Source of the DNA: an uncultured Chlorobiota bacterium
Lineage (GTDB): Bacteria > Bacteroidota > Ignavibacteria > UBA10030 > UBA6906
Direction of reading: 5' to 3'
Assembly (NCBI GenBank): GCA_900696645.1
Contig: CAADGV010000011.1
Span: 1 to 64,000 of the forward strand
DNA length: 64,000 bases
Of the stretch, positions 17,230 to 26,394 are shown piece by piece. Under the pieces are notes generated by a model. That model was not told the DNA's origin. It worked only from the letters and a program-made list of their open reading frames with translations, and made no database searches. The translations under genes were made by a program, and so were the position numbers. Every line of letters begins with the position of its first letter. The first letter of the stretch is position 1.

Positions 17230-20172
17230 TCATAAATCTATCGCCAATCCAAAACTAAACGCCCTCGGCGCATTTGAATAAATCAGAAAAGACTGGTCCA
17301 CTGCGAACGGTCCTTGCTTTTCCGTGTCCCACCAGTACCGGATTCCACGCTTCGGGTCATTGATGTCGTACCTCTCGTACGCGGCAATTCTCGGATTGGG
17401 GGTGGAAAGAGATCCGGTCTGGAAGATGTAATCGTAATTCAGAATCTTGTTGTCGAACAGATTGAACACCTCAACGTAGAATGTCGCATTCGTGCCGAAG
17501 AAACTGCGGACTCTCTTCGAGAGCTTCAGGTTTGTATTGTGCTCGGCCGGCGTTCGCGCCCCGTTGATGAATGTCGGGTTTGAAGGTGAAGTATACGGAC
17601 GGCCGCTGCGCGCAAACGAGCTGACGGAAAGAACTGCATCGGCAAAGGGCCGGATGCCGAAAATTTCAGGCCCCCATTCATCACTTGTCGCATAGCCCAC
17701 ATTCACAACCAGATTGTGAGTCCGGTCGAAATCGAGTCTGATATCCCGGATGGGAACGTTCGTCAAATCAGAGTAAATCTCACCGGTAGTCTGGTCTATT
17801 GTGAAGGCCGGGGTCGCGTTTGAAACTGTTGCACTCTTTCCTGTAGCAACGCTATAATGGTAATTGATTGAACCTGTCAATTCGCCGCGGCGCTTGTTCA
17901 GGGACAGCCGGAACCCGCGAATATCGGCGTAATCCCTGTTAAAGAATGTTGAATACGTCGCCCCTCCGCCCGAGAATGTTGCCTGCTGTACGAGATTTTT
18001 CACATCCTTGTAGTATCCGCTGAGATCAATCGTAAATCCGTCTCCCAGTCCCTGTGTAACACCGATGTCGTAGCTGTTAGTTGTTTCAGGCTCGAGTCGC
18101 GGATTTCCAAGAATAATGGGTGACCCGTAGCCCTGCGTTACGCGATTCGCAACCACATATTGGAATGAGGGTCGCTGCATGAACGAGCCATAGTTGAGAT
18201 GAAACACCGTATTCACCGAAATAGGGAACGAGATTCCTGCCCGTGGCTGCAACCGGCCGAGTATCGGCGACTTCTGTCGTGGAGCATTTTCAGGATGAAA
18301 TATGCCAAGCGAATCGGCCATGAGATATGGTGAGAATTGGTTCGTAAAGTGATCGGTTGCTGAATTCCAGAGATCAACGCGAACTCCGAGGTTCGCGATC
18401 AGCCCTTCGAACTCCATCTTATCCTGAACATAAACTGCGCCTTCAAACGGCGTCGCCCTGTAATCCTGCTTTGCAGCAATTCCGGCGTACACATTGAAAA
18501 CATTGGTTACATCAATCTTGTAGGAATTGGCCTGAATACCGGCAGTGACAAGATGGGAATTGGTAATCTGGCTGGTAATTGCTCCGTCAAGAGAGATTGT
18601 CTGTGTCAACTCGTTCCTGAACGCGTCTCTTCCTCCCTGATATTGAATCTTGTCGGGAGAGTTGTTGTTCACTACCGGAAGAATCGTACTCCAACGAATT
18701 TCATTGTTGAGAACTGTGGAGTCCGGCAGGGAATACGGAGAGGGTGTCGAGCCGAGCTTTGTCCGGGTTCTGAGTGTGCTGATTTTGATTTCATAAAACG
18801 TGCTGTTGCTCAGGGCTTCTGTAAAGCGGCCACCAACCTGGAGATTCGTTCGATCTTGATAGTTGATCGCGGTAATCCGATCCCACAACCAGCTTTCATA
18901 TCCCGTATAGTTGTTGATGCTCGGAAACACATTGTTGTTCTCTTGAGTGAATCCCCCGCTGAAGCGAAGGGTCGCAGCGCCGGGAAGATCAATGGCAATG
19001 TTCCCCATTACCTGCTTTTGGGTGTTGGGATTCTCCGTGGGAAAGACGGGCCATTCATTGTTGGTTCGAAGTGCGACAAACATCCGCAAGTTCTTGTCAA
19101 TCGGACCTCCGGTGCCTACTTCGGCCGAGAAATCCATGTCGCGTCCGTAATTCATATACAAATCACGCCGGGTTTGGACTTTCCAGAGCGTGCGGGCTAC
19201 CGCAAGTTGAACTGCCGGATCTCTCGCATACGCGTTTGGCAGGCCTGAACCCATCGAGCCGACATACGAGCCGCCGCTTTGGGATTCCGGATCACCCTGG
19301 AGCCAGATATCGCTTCCGAGCAAAATCGCGAGGTAGGGATTCGCTGCCGGATCATAAGCGCTTGGCCCGAAATGCTTTCTTCCCGGCGCTCGCGTTCGGC
19401 TTTCAATGCGCGTACTCCACTTGTCCGATTTCCCTTCCTTCATCGAGATATTCACAACTCCGGATTGAGCATTGCCATATTGAGCGCCAAATCCGCTGGT
19501 GATCACTTCTACTTCTTCAACCGCACTCATGATGGGAAGAAACGCGCTTGTGTTATCAAGCGGATTCACAATTCCCATACCTTGAAGTGTATAATACTCC
19601 TCCCCCGCTCGCCCGCCTCTGAAGTGTCCATCTGTTACGTCGGCGGCCAGCATCAACACGTCTCCAACGTCACGTATTCCCGCCAATGTCTGCACTTCCT
19701 CCGCACGAACAATCGCGCTGGTGGAAGTCTTCTCTTTCTCAACATCCGGCCGGGTTGCCTGAACAATAACTTCCTGTTGAGCCAGCGCTGTTGATCGAAG
19801 GGAGAAATCGGCAACAGTCGTCCGGCCGGCGTTGACAATGGCATCGCGTTGAATGACTCGTTGATAGCCAACCATTGAAGCTTGAATATCGTATTTGCCG
19901 GGAGGGATATTCAGAATGAAGAAGGAGCCCTCGGTATCAGTTGACGCTCCGAGTGTTGTTCCGACGAGGTGAACGTTGCAACCTATCAGGAGTTCGCCGG
20001 TTTCAGCATCTTTCACGACGCCTGAGATTTTTCCGACGTTTTGCGCATGAAGTGTGGTAATAGCTGCAGAACAGGCAATTGCGATTATTCCTCGCCACAA
20101 GTTTCTGATTCTGCAGTTTATCTCTGCGGTGTTACTGACTTGACCAGTCCTTCGGGAGAAGAACTTCATCAT
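17230..20172 (-). CDS. TonB-dependent receptor with carboxypeptidase-regulatory N-terminal domain
   Basis: An outer-membrane receptor of about 980 aa that would import an oligosaccharide or other large ligand using TonB energy. Order: signal region (IACSAAITTLHAQ); a CarboxypepD-regulatory-like beta-sandwich (GKISGVVKDAETGELLIGCN, about 50-135); a plug domain (about 140-240, RGGRAGEEYYTLQGMGIVNP, GAQYGNAQSGVVNI); and a long barrel ending in an aromatic/aliphatic strand (AFSFGLAIDL). AGGAGG precedes a double ATG; 20172 or 20169 are the likely starts rather than the upstream in-frame ATG at 20187. It lacks the full SusC signature and no SusD follows. It appears to lead the minus-strand operon. 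Confidence 0.88.
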   Translation of the reverse strand: MMKFFSRRTGQVSNTAEINCRIRNLWRGIIAIACSAAITTLHAQNVGKISGVVKDAETGELLIGCNVHLVGTTLGASTDTEGSFFILNIPPGKYDIQASMVGYQRVIQRDAIVNAGRTTVADFSLRSTALAQQEVIVQATRPDVEKEKTSTSAIVRAEEVQTLAGIRDVGDVLMLAADVTDGHFRGGRAGEEYYTLQGMGIVNPLDNTSAFLPIMSAVEEVEVITSGFGAQYGNAQSGVVNISMKEGKSDKWSTRIESRTRAPGRKHFGPSAYDPAANPYLAILLGSDIWLQGDPESQSGGSYVGSMGSGLPNAYARDPAVQLAVARTLWKVQTRRDLYMNYGRDMDFSAEVGTGGPIDKNLRMFVALRTNNEWPVFPTENPNTQKQVMGNIAIDLPGAATLRFSGGFTQENNNVFPSINNYTGYESWLWDRITAINYQDRTNLQVGGRFTEALSNSTFYEIKISTLRTRTKLGSTPSPYSLPDSTVLNNEIRWSTILPVVNNNSPDKIQYQGGRDAFRNELTQTISLDGAITSQITNSHLVTAGIQANSYKIDVTNVFNVYAGIAAKQDYRATPFEGAVYVQDKMEFEGLIANLGVRVDLWNSATDHFTNQFSPYLMADSLGIFHPENAPRQKSPILGRLQPRAGISFPISVNTVFHLNYGSFMQRPSFQYVVANRVTQGYGSPIILGNPRLEPETTNSYDIGVTQGLGDGFTIDLSGYYKDVKNLVQQATFSGGGATYSTFFNRDYADIRGFRLSLNKRRGELTGSINYHYSVATGKSATVSNATPAFTIDQTTGEIYSDLTNVPIRDIRLDFDRTHNLVVNVGYATSDEWGPEIFGIRPFADAVLSVSSFARSGRPYTSPSNPTFINGARTPAEHNTNLKLSKRVRSFFGTNATFYVEVFNLFDNKILNYDYIFQTGSLSTPNPRIAAYERYDINDPKRGIRYWWDTEKQGPFAVDQSFLIYSNAPRAFSFGLAIDL

Positions 20173-20484
20173 ACAACCTCCTGACATACGTTACTTCATC
20201 ACTCAGCAGTTTGATTGGGCAGCGGGTTTTGAATTGTCACAGTTCCAAGTAACTCGACTTGTACGACCAATATCTTTCTTTGAGCAGGTATTTGATGTTA
20301 CTGAACGGAGCTGACAAGGGCAGTAGTAACTTAATCGTTTACTTTATCGCTAACACAAGGTAGCAAATCCTGAGACCTTTGTCAAGTAAAAAAGGAAAAA
20401 TCCAACTCCTCTTAAAGTAAATGCCTGAAAAATGCTTGAAAGCGCAGGTTATTTTGGCCATCTTGCACTCTGGAAACTATTGAC
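20173..20484. other. Divergent intergenic region (about 310 bp)
   Basis: This gap separates the TonB-receptor operon (minus) from the FG-GAP gene (plus), so it must hold divergent promoters. It is AT-richer than its surroundings (TCAAGTAAAAAAGGAAAAA near 20381-20400). It carries the candidate operator listed separately and a loose inverted repeat AGTAA/TTACT at 20325-20329 and 20339-20343. No open reading frame or RNA gene was recognised. Confidence 0.6.
20326..20354 (-). promoter_or_regulatory. Candidate operator box upstream of TonB-receptor operon
   Basis: Minus-strand 29-bp box matching the one at 8311-8339 in 23 of 29 positions. The innermost 18 bp, GTTTACTTTATCGCTAAC on the plus strand, match 16 of 18. 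It contains two CGAT-N-AAG half-units in tandem (CGATAAAG and CGATTAAG). It lies about 155 bp upstream of the receptor start. The shared box links the two ends of the pectin region and is the best visible candidate for the LacI-family binding site. Imperfect symmetry keeps confidence low. Confidence 0.4.
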
Positions 20485-22599
20485 ATGAACTTGCTTTTCA
20501 AGATGAAGAAGACCCTGTTTCTCTCCACTGTAATCATGACGGGCCTGTTGACTGCGGCACACGCTCAACCATTTGTCAGACAGGTCGAGCCTTTTCCCGT
20601 AACAGCAGGCAGCGATCAAATAGCACTGCCCTTTACGGGCGGAATAAATTCTCCTCTTCATCAGTTTGTAGATATAGACGGAGACGGGGATCTTGATTTG
20701 TTTGTGTTCGACAATGATCTCGGAATGGATTTCTATCGTAACGAAGGAACGCCACTTGTGTCGCGGTTCGCGCTGCGTAACAACCTTGTCTCGATTCCCG
20801 GGTTCTTCATCTGGTTCAGGTTTGTTGATTTTGATGGAGATGGAAGAGTTGACCTGTGCACCGAAGACTCGACATTTCAGGGGGTTCGTGTTTTCAAGAA
20901 TATCGGAACTACTGCTTCGCCCGAATTCTCAGAAATCATTCCAACACTGAAGGACACATCAGGTGCCGACGTCTACACCGGAGGTAACAGCATTCCTGCC
21001 TTCGTTGATATTGACGGCGATGGCGATTTCGATATTATTTCCGCGAATGCGTCCGGAACCGTAAATCTCTATCGAAATGTGGGAACTGCAACACTGCCCC
21101 GGTATGCCTTCACATCGGGGAATTGGGAGAACATTCTCATTTTCGGAGATACGTGTACAACAACCTTGGCTCCTGTCCAATCGCCTGCGCATGGTGCCGC
21201 CGCCTATTCATTTGCAGATATTGACGGAGATGGCGACTACGATATGTTCATCGGTGACCTGTTCTCTGTAGGCGTGTTTCACATCCGGAACGCGGGCACG
21301 CCGCAAGCGGCGCAGATGCAATGCGCAACCGCTTTCTTCCCGCAAAACGAACCCGTACATACCGGCGGATTCAATCAAACCTCATTTGTTGATATTGACA
21401 GCGACGGTGACCTCGACATGTTCATCGGAACGCTGGCAGGAATCGTGCAGCGGGACGGCTTCATCTTCTATCGCAACAACGGCACGCCCACATCGCCATT
21501 GCTGCAGCGAATCACTAACAATTTCATCTCAACCATTGACGTAGGGATGAATGCCAATACTGCATTCGCTGATATCGATGGTGATGGCGATCAGGATATG
21601 TTTGTTGGAAACTTGCTTGGCGAGTTGACCTTTTTCAGAAACACCGGAACGCCAACCTCGCCATCATTCACACTTGTTGACTCGTTCTATGTTCGCGTGA
21701 CAAACGGTTACTATCTTGCCCCGGTATTTGTAGATATCGACAGCGACGGTGACACGGATCTTTTTACCGGGATGTTTGATGGGACACTGAAATTCTTCCG
21801 GAACGATGGTACGCCACAGAATCCACAATTCGTTCAAACAACCTTCGTCACCGACACTATCGATGTCGGCAATATTGCCGCACCTGCTTTCGTTGACATA
21901 GATGGTGACGGCGACCAGGACTTGTTCATCGGATCCCAGAACGGCACTATCAGATTCTATCGCAATATCGGATCAGCGGCAGCATTCATTCCCCAACTCA
22001 TCACTCCTTCATTTCTCAACATTGCCCTCGGACAGAACATGAATATCACTCCGACATTTTGTGATATGGATGGCGACGGCGATTTTGACCTTTTTTTTGG
22101 TGCGGAAGACGGACGAGTGGAATTCTATGAAAATATTGGCTCCGCCACCGATCCCCAATTTATACATCGAACCGGCACGTTCGGCAACACAGAGCGAACA
22201 CAAGAGTCAGCCCCAAGATTTGTTGACATCGATGGGGATGGAGATACCGACTTGTTTATTGGCACGAGAAAAGGCGGGGCTCATTTCTATAGGAATAACA
22301 GAATTGGTACAACGGTGCGGGACAACAATCTACCGTTCAGGAATGAACTTGTGCAGAATTACCCGAATCCCTTCAATGCGACCACAACCATTCTCTTTAC
22401 AATAAAAGACCAGTCAATAGCAAGTCTGAATGTGCACAACATCCTCGGGCAGAAAGTGGCAACCCTTGTTAATGAACCATTGTTACCCGGCTCGTACACA
22501 TCAACGTGGGATGCTAACGACTTTCCCAGCGGAGTCTATTTCTATACCCTGGTCACATCAAAGGGAACAGAGTCGAAACGGATGATTCTGTTGAGATAG
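20485..22599 (+). CDS. FG-GAP/VCBS-repeat surface protein with T9SS sorting domain
   Basis: A 704-aa secreted protein built from about ten integrin-like FG-GAP/VCBS repeats. Each carries a calcium-binding D-x-D-G-D-x-D loop (FVDIDGDGDLDLF, FADIDGDGDYDMF, FVDIDSDGDTDLF), which predicts a seven-bladed or larger beta-propeller. The C-terminal about 85 residues are a T9SS sorting domain (QNYPNPFNATTTILF, ending SKRMILLR). A signal peptide follows either Met1 or Met7 (MKKTLFLSTVIMTGLLTAAHA); neither start has a strong SD, so 20503 is an alternative. It is divergent from the pectin operon. A role as adhesin or ligand-binding surface protein is likely; no enzyme motif is seen. Confidence 0.85.
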   Translation: MNLLFKMKKTLFLSTVIMTGLLTAAHAQPFVRQVEPFPVTAGSDQIALPFTGGINSPLHQFVDIDGDGDLDLFVFDNDLGMDFYRNEGTPLVSRFALRNNLVSIPGFFIWFRFVDFDGDGRVDLCTEDSTFQGVRVFKNIGTTASPEFSEIIPTLKDTSGADVYTGGNSIPAFVDIDGDGDFDIISANASGTVNLYRNVGTATLPRYAFTSGNWENILIFGDTCTTTLAPVQSPAHGAAAYSFADIDGDGDYDMFIGDLFSVGVFHIRNAGTPQAAQMQCATAFFPQNEPVHTGGFNQTSFVDIDSDGDLDMFIGTLAGIVQRDGFIFYRNNGTPTSPLLQRITNNFISTIDVGMNANTAFADIDGDGDQDMFVGNLLGELTFFRNTGTPTSPSFTLVDSFYVRVTNGYYLAPVFVDIDSDGDTDLFTGMFDGTLKFFRNDGTPQNPQFVQTTFVTDTIDVGNIAAPAFVDIDGDGDQDLFIGSQNGTIRFYRNIGSAAAFIPQLITPSFLNIALGQNMNITPTFCDMDGDGDFDLFFGAEDGRVEFYENIGSATDPQFIHRTGTFGNTERTQESAPRFVDIDGDGDTDLFIGTRKGGAHFYRNNRIGTTVRDNNLPFRNELVQNYPNPFNATTTILFTIKDQSIASLNVHNILGQKVATLVNEPLLPGSYTSTWDANDFPSGVYFYTLVTSKGTESKRMILLR

Positions 22600-22657
22600 A
22601 TCGGAAATATCTCGGTCCACGAAAAGCCAAAAGCATCGAGATTGTCATTTTCCGATC
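22599..22657. repeat. 9-bp inverted repeat after the FG-GAP gene
   Basis: GATCGGAAA at 22599-22607 is repeated in perfect inverted orientation as TTTCCGATC at 22649-22657, with 41 bp between. It starts at the last base of the stop codon of the FG-GAP gene and overlaps a promoter-like sequence for deoC. It could be a long-loop terminator or a regulatory site; there is no clear U-tract. Confidence 0.35.
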
Positions 22658-22670
22658 ATAAGGTTATATT
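22642..22670 (+). promoter_or_regulatory. Sigma-70-like promoter for the deoC operon
   Basis: TTGTCA, a 17-bp spacer and TATATT lie 61 bp before the deoC ATG. The match to the general housekeeping consensus is good. Promoter preferences of this lineage are not known from the window, so this is a prediction from spacing and sequence only. Confidence 0.4.
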
Positions 22671-22730
22671 GCTTTCGAATCAGTTGGCAAATACCGACAG
22701 TCAACATATGTTCCACCTGATGTTAACGTC

Positions 22731-23624
22731 ATGGACAGGCAAACTGTAGATAGAATTATCGCGGAGATCCTTCAAGAGAAACTCAAAGGTCAGGGGGGCC
22801 ATCTCTGTTGCAAGGATGGTGTCTGCTCGGATAATCTTTGCGTCATTCATAATAAGGAGGGGGTCCGGGCAATTGTTAACGGTGGCGCGGCACGCATCAC
22901 GTCAGGAGTTGGCGTAGATGCGGCAGGCGGTGTCGAACCCGACCTTGCCGGAATGATTGACCATACTCTGTTGAAACCCGATGCAACCATCGCTGAAATT
23001 GAGAAACTCTGCGACGAAGCGCGGAAGTACGGTTTCGCCAGCGTGTGCATCAATCCGGGCTATGTTTCTCTCAGCGCGAAACTTCTGCGCGGCACGGATG
23101 TAAAAGTATGCACCGTCATCGGCTTCCCCCTCGGAGCCACACTCACAGCCGTGAAAGCATTCGAGACTGAACATGCTATTCGCGACGGTGCCGGTGAGGT
23201 GGATATGGTTGTCAATGTCGGCATGTTGAAATCCGGCCAATATGATTATGTGGAGAATGATATTTTTGCGGTTGTTAGTACCGCAAAACGCTATCGCGTT
23301 CTCAGCAAAGTCATACTTGAAACAGGAATGCTTACCGATGAAGAGAAAGTGAAAGGATGCGTTCTGGCAAAGCGCGCAGGTGCCGACTTTGTCAAGACAT
23401 CCACCGGATTTGGCAAGGGAGGGGCAACGGTCGGTGACATCGCATTGATGCGAAGAGTTGTCGGGTCCGCGATGGGCGTAAAAGCCTCCGGCGGTGTCCG
23501 AAGCCGGGAAGATGCACTCGCGATGCTCGCACACGGTGCCGATCGAATCGGCGCCAGCGCGAGCGTGAAGATTGTCGGCGCGGAGGTGGCATCCGAGCCG
23601 GCAGTTGCATCGAAAGGATATTGA
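22731..23624 (+). CDS. deoC: Deoxyribose-phosphate aldolase with N-terminal targeting-like extension
   Basis: Reversible cleavage of 2-deoxyribose-5-phosphate to glyceraldehyde-3-phosphate and acetaldehyde. The core (about 75-290) has [32 protein letters not shown] (Asp158), FVKTSTGFG with the Schiff-base Lys222, and GVKASGGVR (Lys251). The family is about 220 aa; here an extra 75 N-terminal residues hold an amphipathic helix ([18 protein letters not shown]), then a Cys cluster (Cys26, 27, 32, 37) and a Gly/Ala-rich linker. This resembles the encapsulation peptides of bacterial-microcompartment cargo enzymes. No shell gene is present in the window. It begins an operon with two SPOR lipoproteins, the first starting 1 bp after its stop. 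Confidence 0.93.
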   Translation: MDRQTVDRIIAEILQEKLKGQGGHLCCKDGVCSDNLCVIHNKEGVRAIVNGGAARITSGVGVDAAGGVEPDLAGMIDHTLLKPDATIAEIEKLCDEARKYGFASVCINPGYVSLSAKLLRGTDVKVCTVIGFPLGATLTAVKAFETEHAIRDGAGEVDMVVNVGMLKSGQYDYVENDIFAVVSTAKRYRVLSKVILETGMLTDEEKVKGCVLAKRAGADFVKTSTGFGKGGATVGDIALMRRVVGSAMGVKASGGVRSREDALAMLAHGADRIGASASVKIVGAEVASEPAVASKGY

Positions 23625-23625
23625 G

Positions 23626-24072
23626 TTGATTCGTATTTCCATCGTTTCATTGTTGTTCGTTCTCGCCCTCGCAATCGGTTGCCGGTCTACAGATACAAGC
23701 TGGATGGAGGAAAGAGCCGAACCGCCCGCACAAGACAAGCAAACCACTTTCGTGACACGAACCGACACCGTAACGACTCAAGGGTCGGAACAAACCGCAG
23801 CACCATCAACATCGCATAGTCCCGTATCGGTACGTTTCACTGTGCAAATCGGATCGTACCGGAACACCCGCTACGCAAGTGAAGTACAAATGCTTGCCCG
23901 TGAGCGCTTCAATTTGCCGGTGGTGAATGACTACAACGCAACACGGAGACTCTATCAGATTCGAATCGGTTTCTTTGAGACGGACAAGCAAGCTGCGGAG
24001 TTTCTTGCAAAATTGCGGGCGAAGCACCCGAATGACTATAAAGACGCCTGGATAGTACAGATCGGAAAATGA
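23626..24072 (+). CDS. SPOR-domain lipoprotein (TTG start)
   Basis: A 148-aa lipoprotein. The TTG start is preceded by AAAGGA 7 bp upstream and gives a lipoprotein signal with lipobox LAIGC. An in-frame ATG upstream at 23572 would lie inside deoC. After a low-complexity linker (about 25-70), residues about 72-148 form a SPOR domain (FTVQIGSYRNTRYASEVQML; YQIRIGFFETDKQAAEFL; DAWIVQIGK). SPOR domains bind denuded peptidoglycan strands at division sites. Its stop overlaps the next gene's start by 4 bp. Confidence 0.82.
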   Translation: MIRISIVSLLFVLALAIGCRSTDTSWMEERAEPPAQDKQTTFVTRTDTVTTQGSEQTAAPSTSHSPVSVRFTVQIGSYRNTRYASEVQMLARERFNLPVVNDYNATRRLYQIRIGFFETDKQAAEFLAKLRAKHPNDYKDAWIVQIGK

Positions 24073-24584
24073 TAGCCAAACTCATTCCAACCATCGTTGT
24101 GTTTTCCATTCTGGCAGGATGCGCCGGTTCGCGACAGGCCGACAAATCCTCAGACACCTCTGCTGCAACCGAGCTTCAGCGACATGAAGAAGATTTTCGC
24201 CCGTCGGACTACGATAAGGACGCAAGCAAGTTGTTCTCGGAACTTCGCGAGGAGAAAGAAGGAACGCGGCATTCGCCGGAATCTACAACCCTTGAACCAG
24301 CCGTTATTGTTCAGGGATTTCGCGTTCAGATTCTTGCAACGCCGGAAATTGATGAGGCTAACCTGGCCAAAGCCCAGGCAGAGGCTGCGTTTCCGGGTGA
24401 ATGGTTTTATATTGCCTATGATCCGCCTACCTACAAACTCCGGGCGGGAAACTTCCTTACCCGGGCTGAAGCCGAAGCATACTCACGAGTACTTATCGAG
24501 AACGGCTACCCCGATTCGTGGATTGTGCCCGACCGGGTCGTGAAGAACATCCGGCCGCGACCTGCAGATCCACAACCTGAGTAA
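24069..24584 (+). CDS. SPOR-like lipoprotein
   Basis: A 171-aa lipoprotein with lipobox LAGC (Cys18) and an ATGA overlap with the preceding SPOR gene. Residues about 80-160 have a SPOR-like pattern (GFRVQILATPEIDEANLAKA; FYIAYDPPTYKLRAGNFLTR; GYPDSWIVPDRV). The two adjacent SPOR proteins may act together on the cell wall. The pairing with deoC is probably only positional. It converges on the Ig-like lipoprotein gene with 7 bp between them. Confidence 0.78.
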   Translation: MIAKLIPTIVVFSILAGCAGSRQADKSSDTSAATELQRHEEDFRPSDYDKDASKLFSELREEKEGTRHSPESTTLEPAVIVQGFRVQILATPEIDEANLAKAQAEAAFPGEWFYIAYDPPTYKLRAGNFLTRAEAEAYSRVLIENGYPDSWIVPDRVVKNIRPRPADPQPE

Positions 24585-24591
24585 GTGACCG

Positions 24592-26310
24592 CTACGGTTT
24601 CGCATTGTGTTTGAAGTTGATGTACACCCCTTCCACACTCCAGCGTGCCCGCACTTTCACAGTATCTTGATAGACGGCAAAACGTTCTGCCGGCTGAAAC
24701 GGAAACGGCCTTCCATGGGAATATGAACCTGAAGAATCCCTGTCACGAAATGCTTGTATTGCGTACAGGCCTTCCGGCAGATGCTCAAACTTGAATTTTC
24801 CCGGTTCAGGCAAACGAAGAGTTCTCGTCACCGGTGGAGTAATGGCAACCCGGGACGTACTCAACACGACATCTCCGAGATTCTTTCCCGTATCGGAATC
24901 CACAACGTATCCCTCAATTGCACCCGTCGTTGCGAGATTCAGTGTTTGAAATCTGATCACGAGTACTGAATCTTCATAGCTGTTGCCCGCATAATCCATC
25001 ACCGAATCCATCACCACACGAATCGTATACCACGAGTATGAACGAAGCGAGCGATCGGGGGAAAGCAAAACGCTGGACTCCGTAACCCACTGCAGACTCC
25101 TTGCAACACCGGTTGCCGTGCTATCCGCAAGAGAAATTGCAGACGTGAGCGGCTCGCGTCTTACAGGAAACGAAAATCGAAACTCGAAGGGATGTTCAAG
25201 AGCAACATCACGAATACTGTCACGAAGCCCGATGACCTGCAACTGTGGTGCAAGCGTATCAGGCGTACTCACGCCGACAAAAACGAAGCTTGCGTTCAGC
25301 GTATCAATCTGATTGCCAACCTTGTCCCTGACGTCCCTGACCGACAATCTGTAAGCACGTCCGCTGTCGAGCGGCGTAGACGTCATCACTAATGCGGCTG
25401 TTGAGTCGGAACGGTCGAGTGATCGTAAGAGAATGCCAACCGGTTGCAATGTCACCGTATCCTCCAAGGTAATTGTTGACTTGGTGAACGATGCTGTATC
25501 CAGAGGTTCACTGAATCGAACGTGCAGAAGGGTTTGTGTCAGAGGAACAACTCGCGTCAGAAACGGCTTGGCTGTGTCTTCCGCAGAAAGCCGGAACCAA
25601 AGATCTGACGCTTGCGGGTTGTTGTCATTCAGCGTTACATCGCGTGACGTCACGCCAAACTGATCTATCTGTTTGTCATAGATGAGATTCCGATACTCAT
25701 CCCGAACCGCAATAATCCGGTACGTATCAAGGCGGAGATTCGAGAACGTGAAGTTTCCGTTTTTCCCAGTTTGCATGATGTAATCCGGTTTCGTTGTGCT
25801 CGGATCAAGTGTGTCGGGATCAATATCTCCGAGCGCATAGGCGAACATCATGATGCCTTCCGGTTTATCATCGAACACTCTACCCTGCATCACGCCCTGA
25901 TCGATCATCTCACCTGTTGAAAAAGCGAGCGTAAATCCGCTTGCCATGCGGTTGCGTGCCCGTATATCGACAACGTCCGTTCCGAGATTTACGACGTAGG
26001 TTGTATTGCGTTTCAATTGTTCGCTGAAAGAAATCTCAACCTCTCTCCCGCTCCAATCAAATTCAAGCTGACCGAGATACGGAGATATGAAGATCGATTC
26101 CTCTACCGAACGCCGGTCAACATACTCGCTGAATTCAAGAATTATCCTGTCTGTTTGAACAGAAACAGCATTCGTATCGGGACGGGTGAAGATGACGGTT
26201 GGCGGAATTGTATCCGGCGGCCCGCCGCCGGGAGGAACCTGCCCTGCACAAGAGAGCAACAGTAATGCCGGGAAAACGAACGAAAGAGAGAGGAGAATTT
26301 TCTTGGTCAT
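24592..26310 (-). CDS. Ig-like-domain lipoprotein
   Basis: A 572-aa lipoprotein. Starting at the ATG at 26310 gives MTKKILLSLSFVFPALLLLS with lipid-bearing Cys21; the longer frame to 26535 reads back across a hairpin and into mltG and is rejected. After Cys21 comes a proline-glycine linker (PPGGGPPDTIPPTV) and then SbsA-like Ig domains (VSVQTDRIILEFSEYVD; LKRNTTYVVNLGTDVVDIRA; LHVRFSEPLDTASF). A further beta-sandwich near the end (GAIEGYVVDSDTGKNLGDVV) resembles carboxypeptidase-regulatory domains. The usual role of this Bacteroidota family is unknown; it is probably a periplasmic or surface structural protein. Confidence 0.8.
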   Translation of the reverse strand: MTKKILLSLSFVFPALLLLSCAGQVPPGGGPPDTIPPTVIFTRPDTNAVSVQTDRIILEFSEYVDRRSVEESIFISPYLGQLEFDWSGREVEISFSEQLKRNTTYVVNLGTDVVDIRARNRMASGFTLAFSTGEMIDQGVMQGRVFDDKPEGIMMFAYALGDIDPDTLDPSTTKPDYIMQTGKNGNFTFSNLRLDTYRIIAVRDEYRNLIYDKQIDQFGVTSRDVTLNDNNPQASDLWFRLSAEDTAKPFLTRVVPLTQTLLHVRFSEPLDTASFTKSTITLEDTVTLQPVGILLRSLDRSDSTAALVMTSTPLDSGRAYRLSVRDVRDKVGNQIDTLNASFVFVGVSTPDTLAPQLQVIGLRDSIRDVALEHPFEFRFSFPVRREPLTSAISLADSTATGVARSLQWVTESSVLLSPDRSLRSYSWYTIRVVMDSVMDYAGNSYEDSVLVIRFQTLNLATTGAIEGYVVDSDTGKNLGDVVLSTSRVAITPPVTRTLRLPEPGKFKFEHLPEGLYAIQAFRDRDSSGSYSHGRPFPFQPAERFAVYQDTVKVRARWSVEGVYINFKHNAKP

Positions 26311-26394
26311 TTCTTTGGTCTGCGGAACTCTTTCAGATCGAATGCGGTTATAGTAGTTGAGACATCTGAAATATAGCAATTTCAAGCTGCATTT

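Noticed and set aside
23572..24072. ATG start at 23572 for the first SPOR protein
   Set aside because: Lies within deoC; the TTG at 23626 has an SD and yields a lipoprotein signal.
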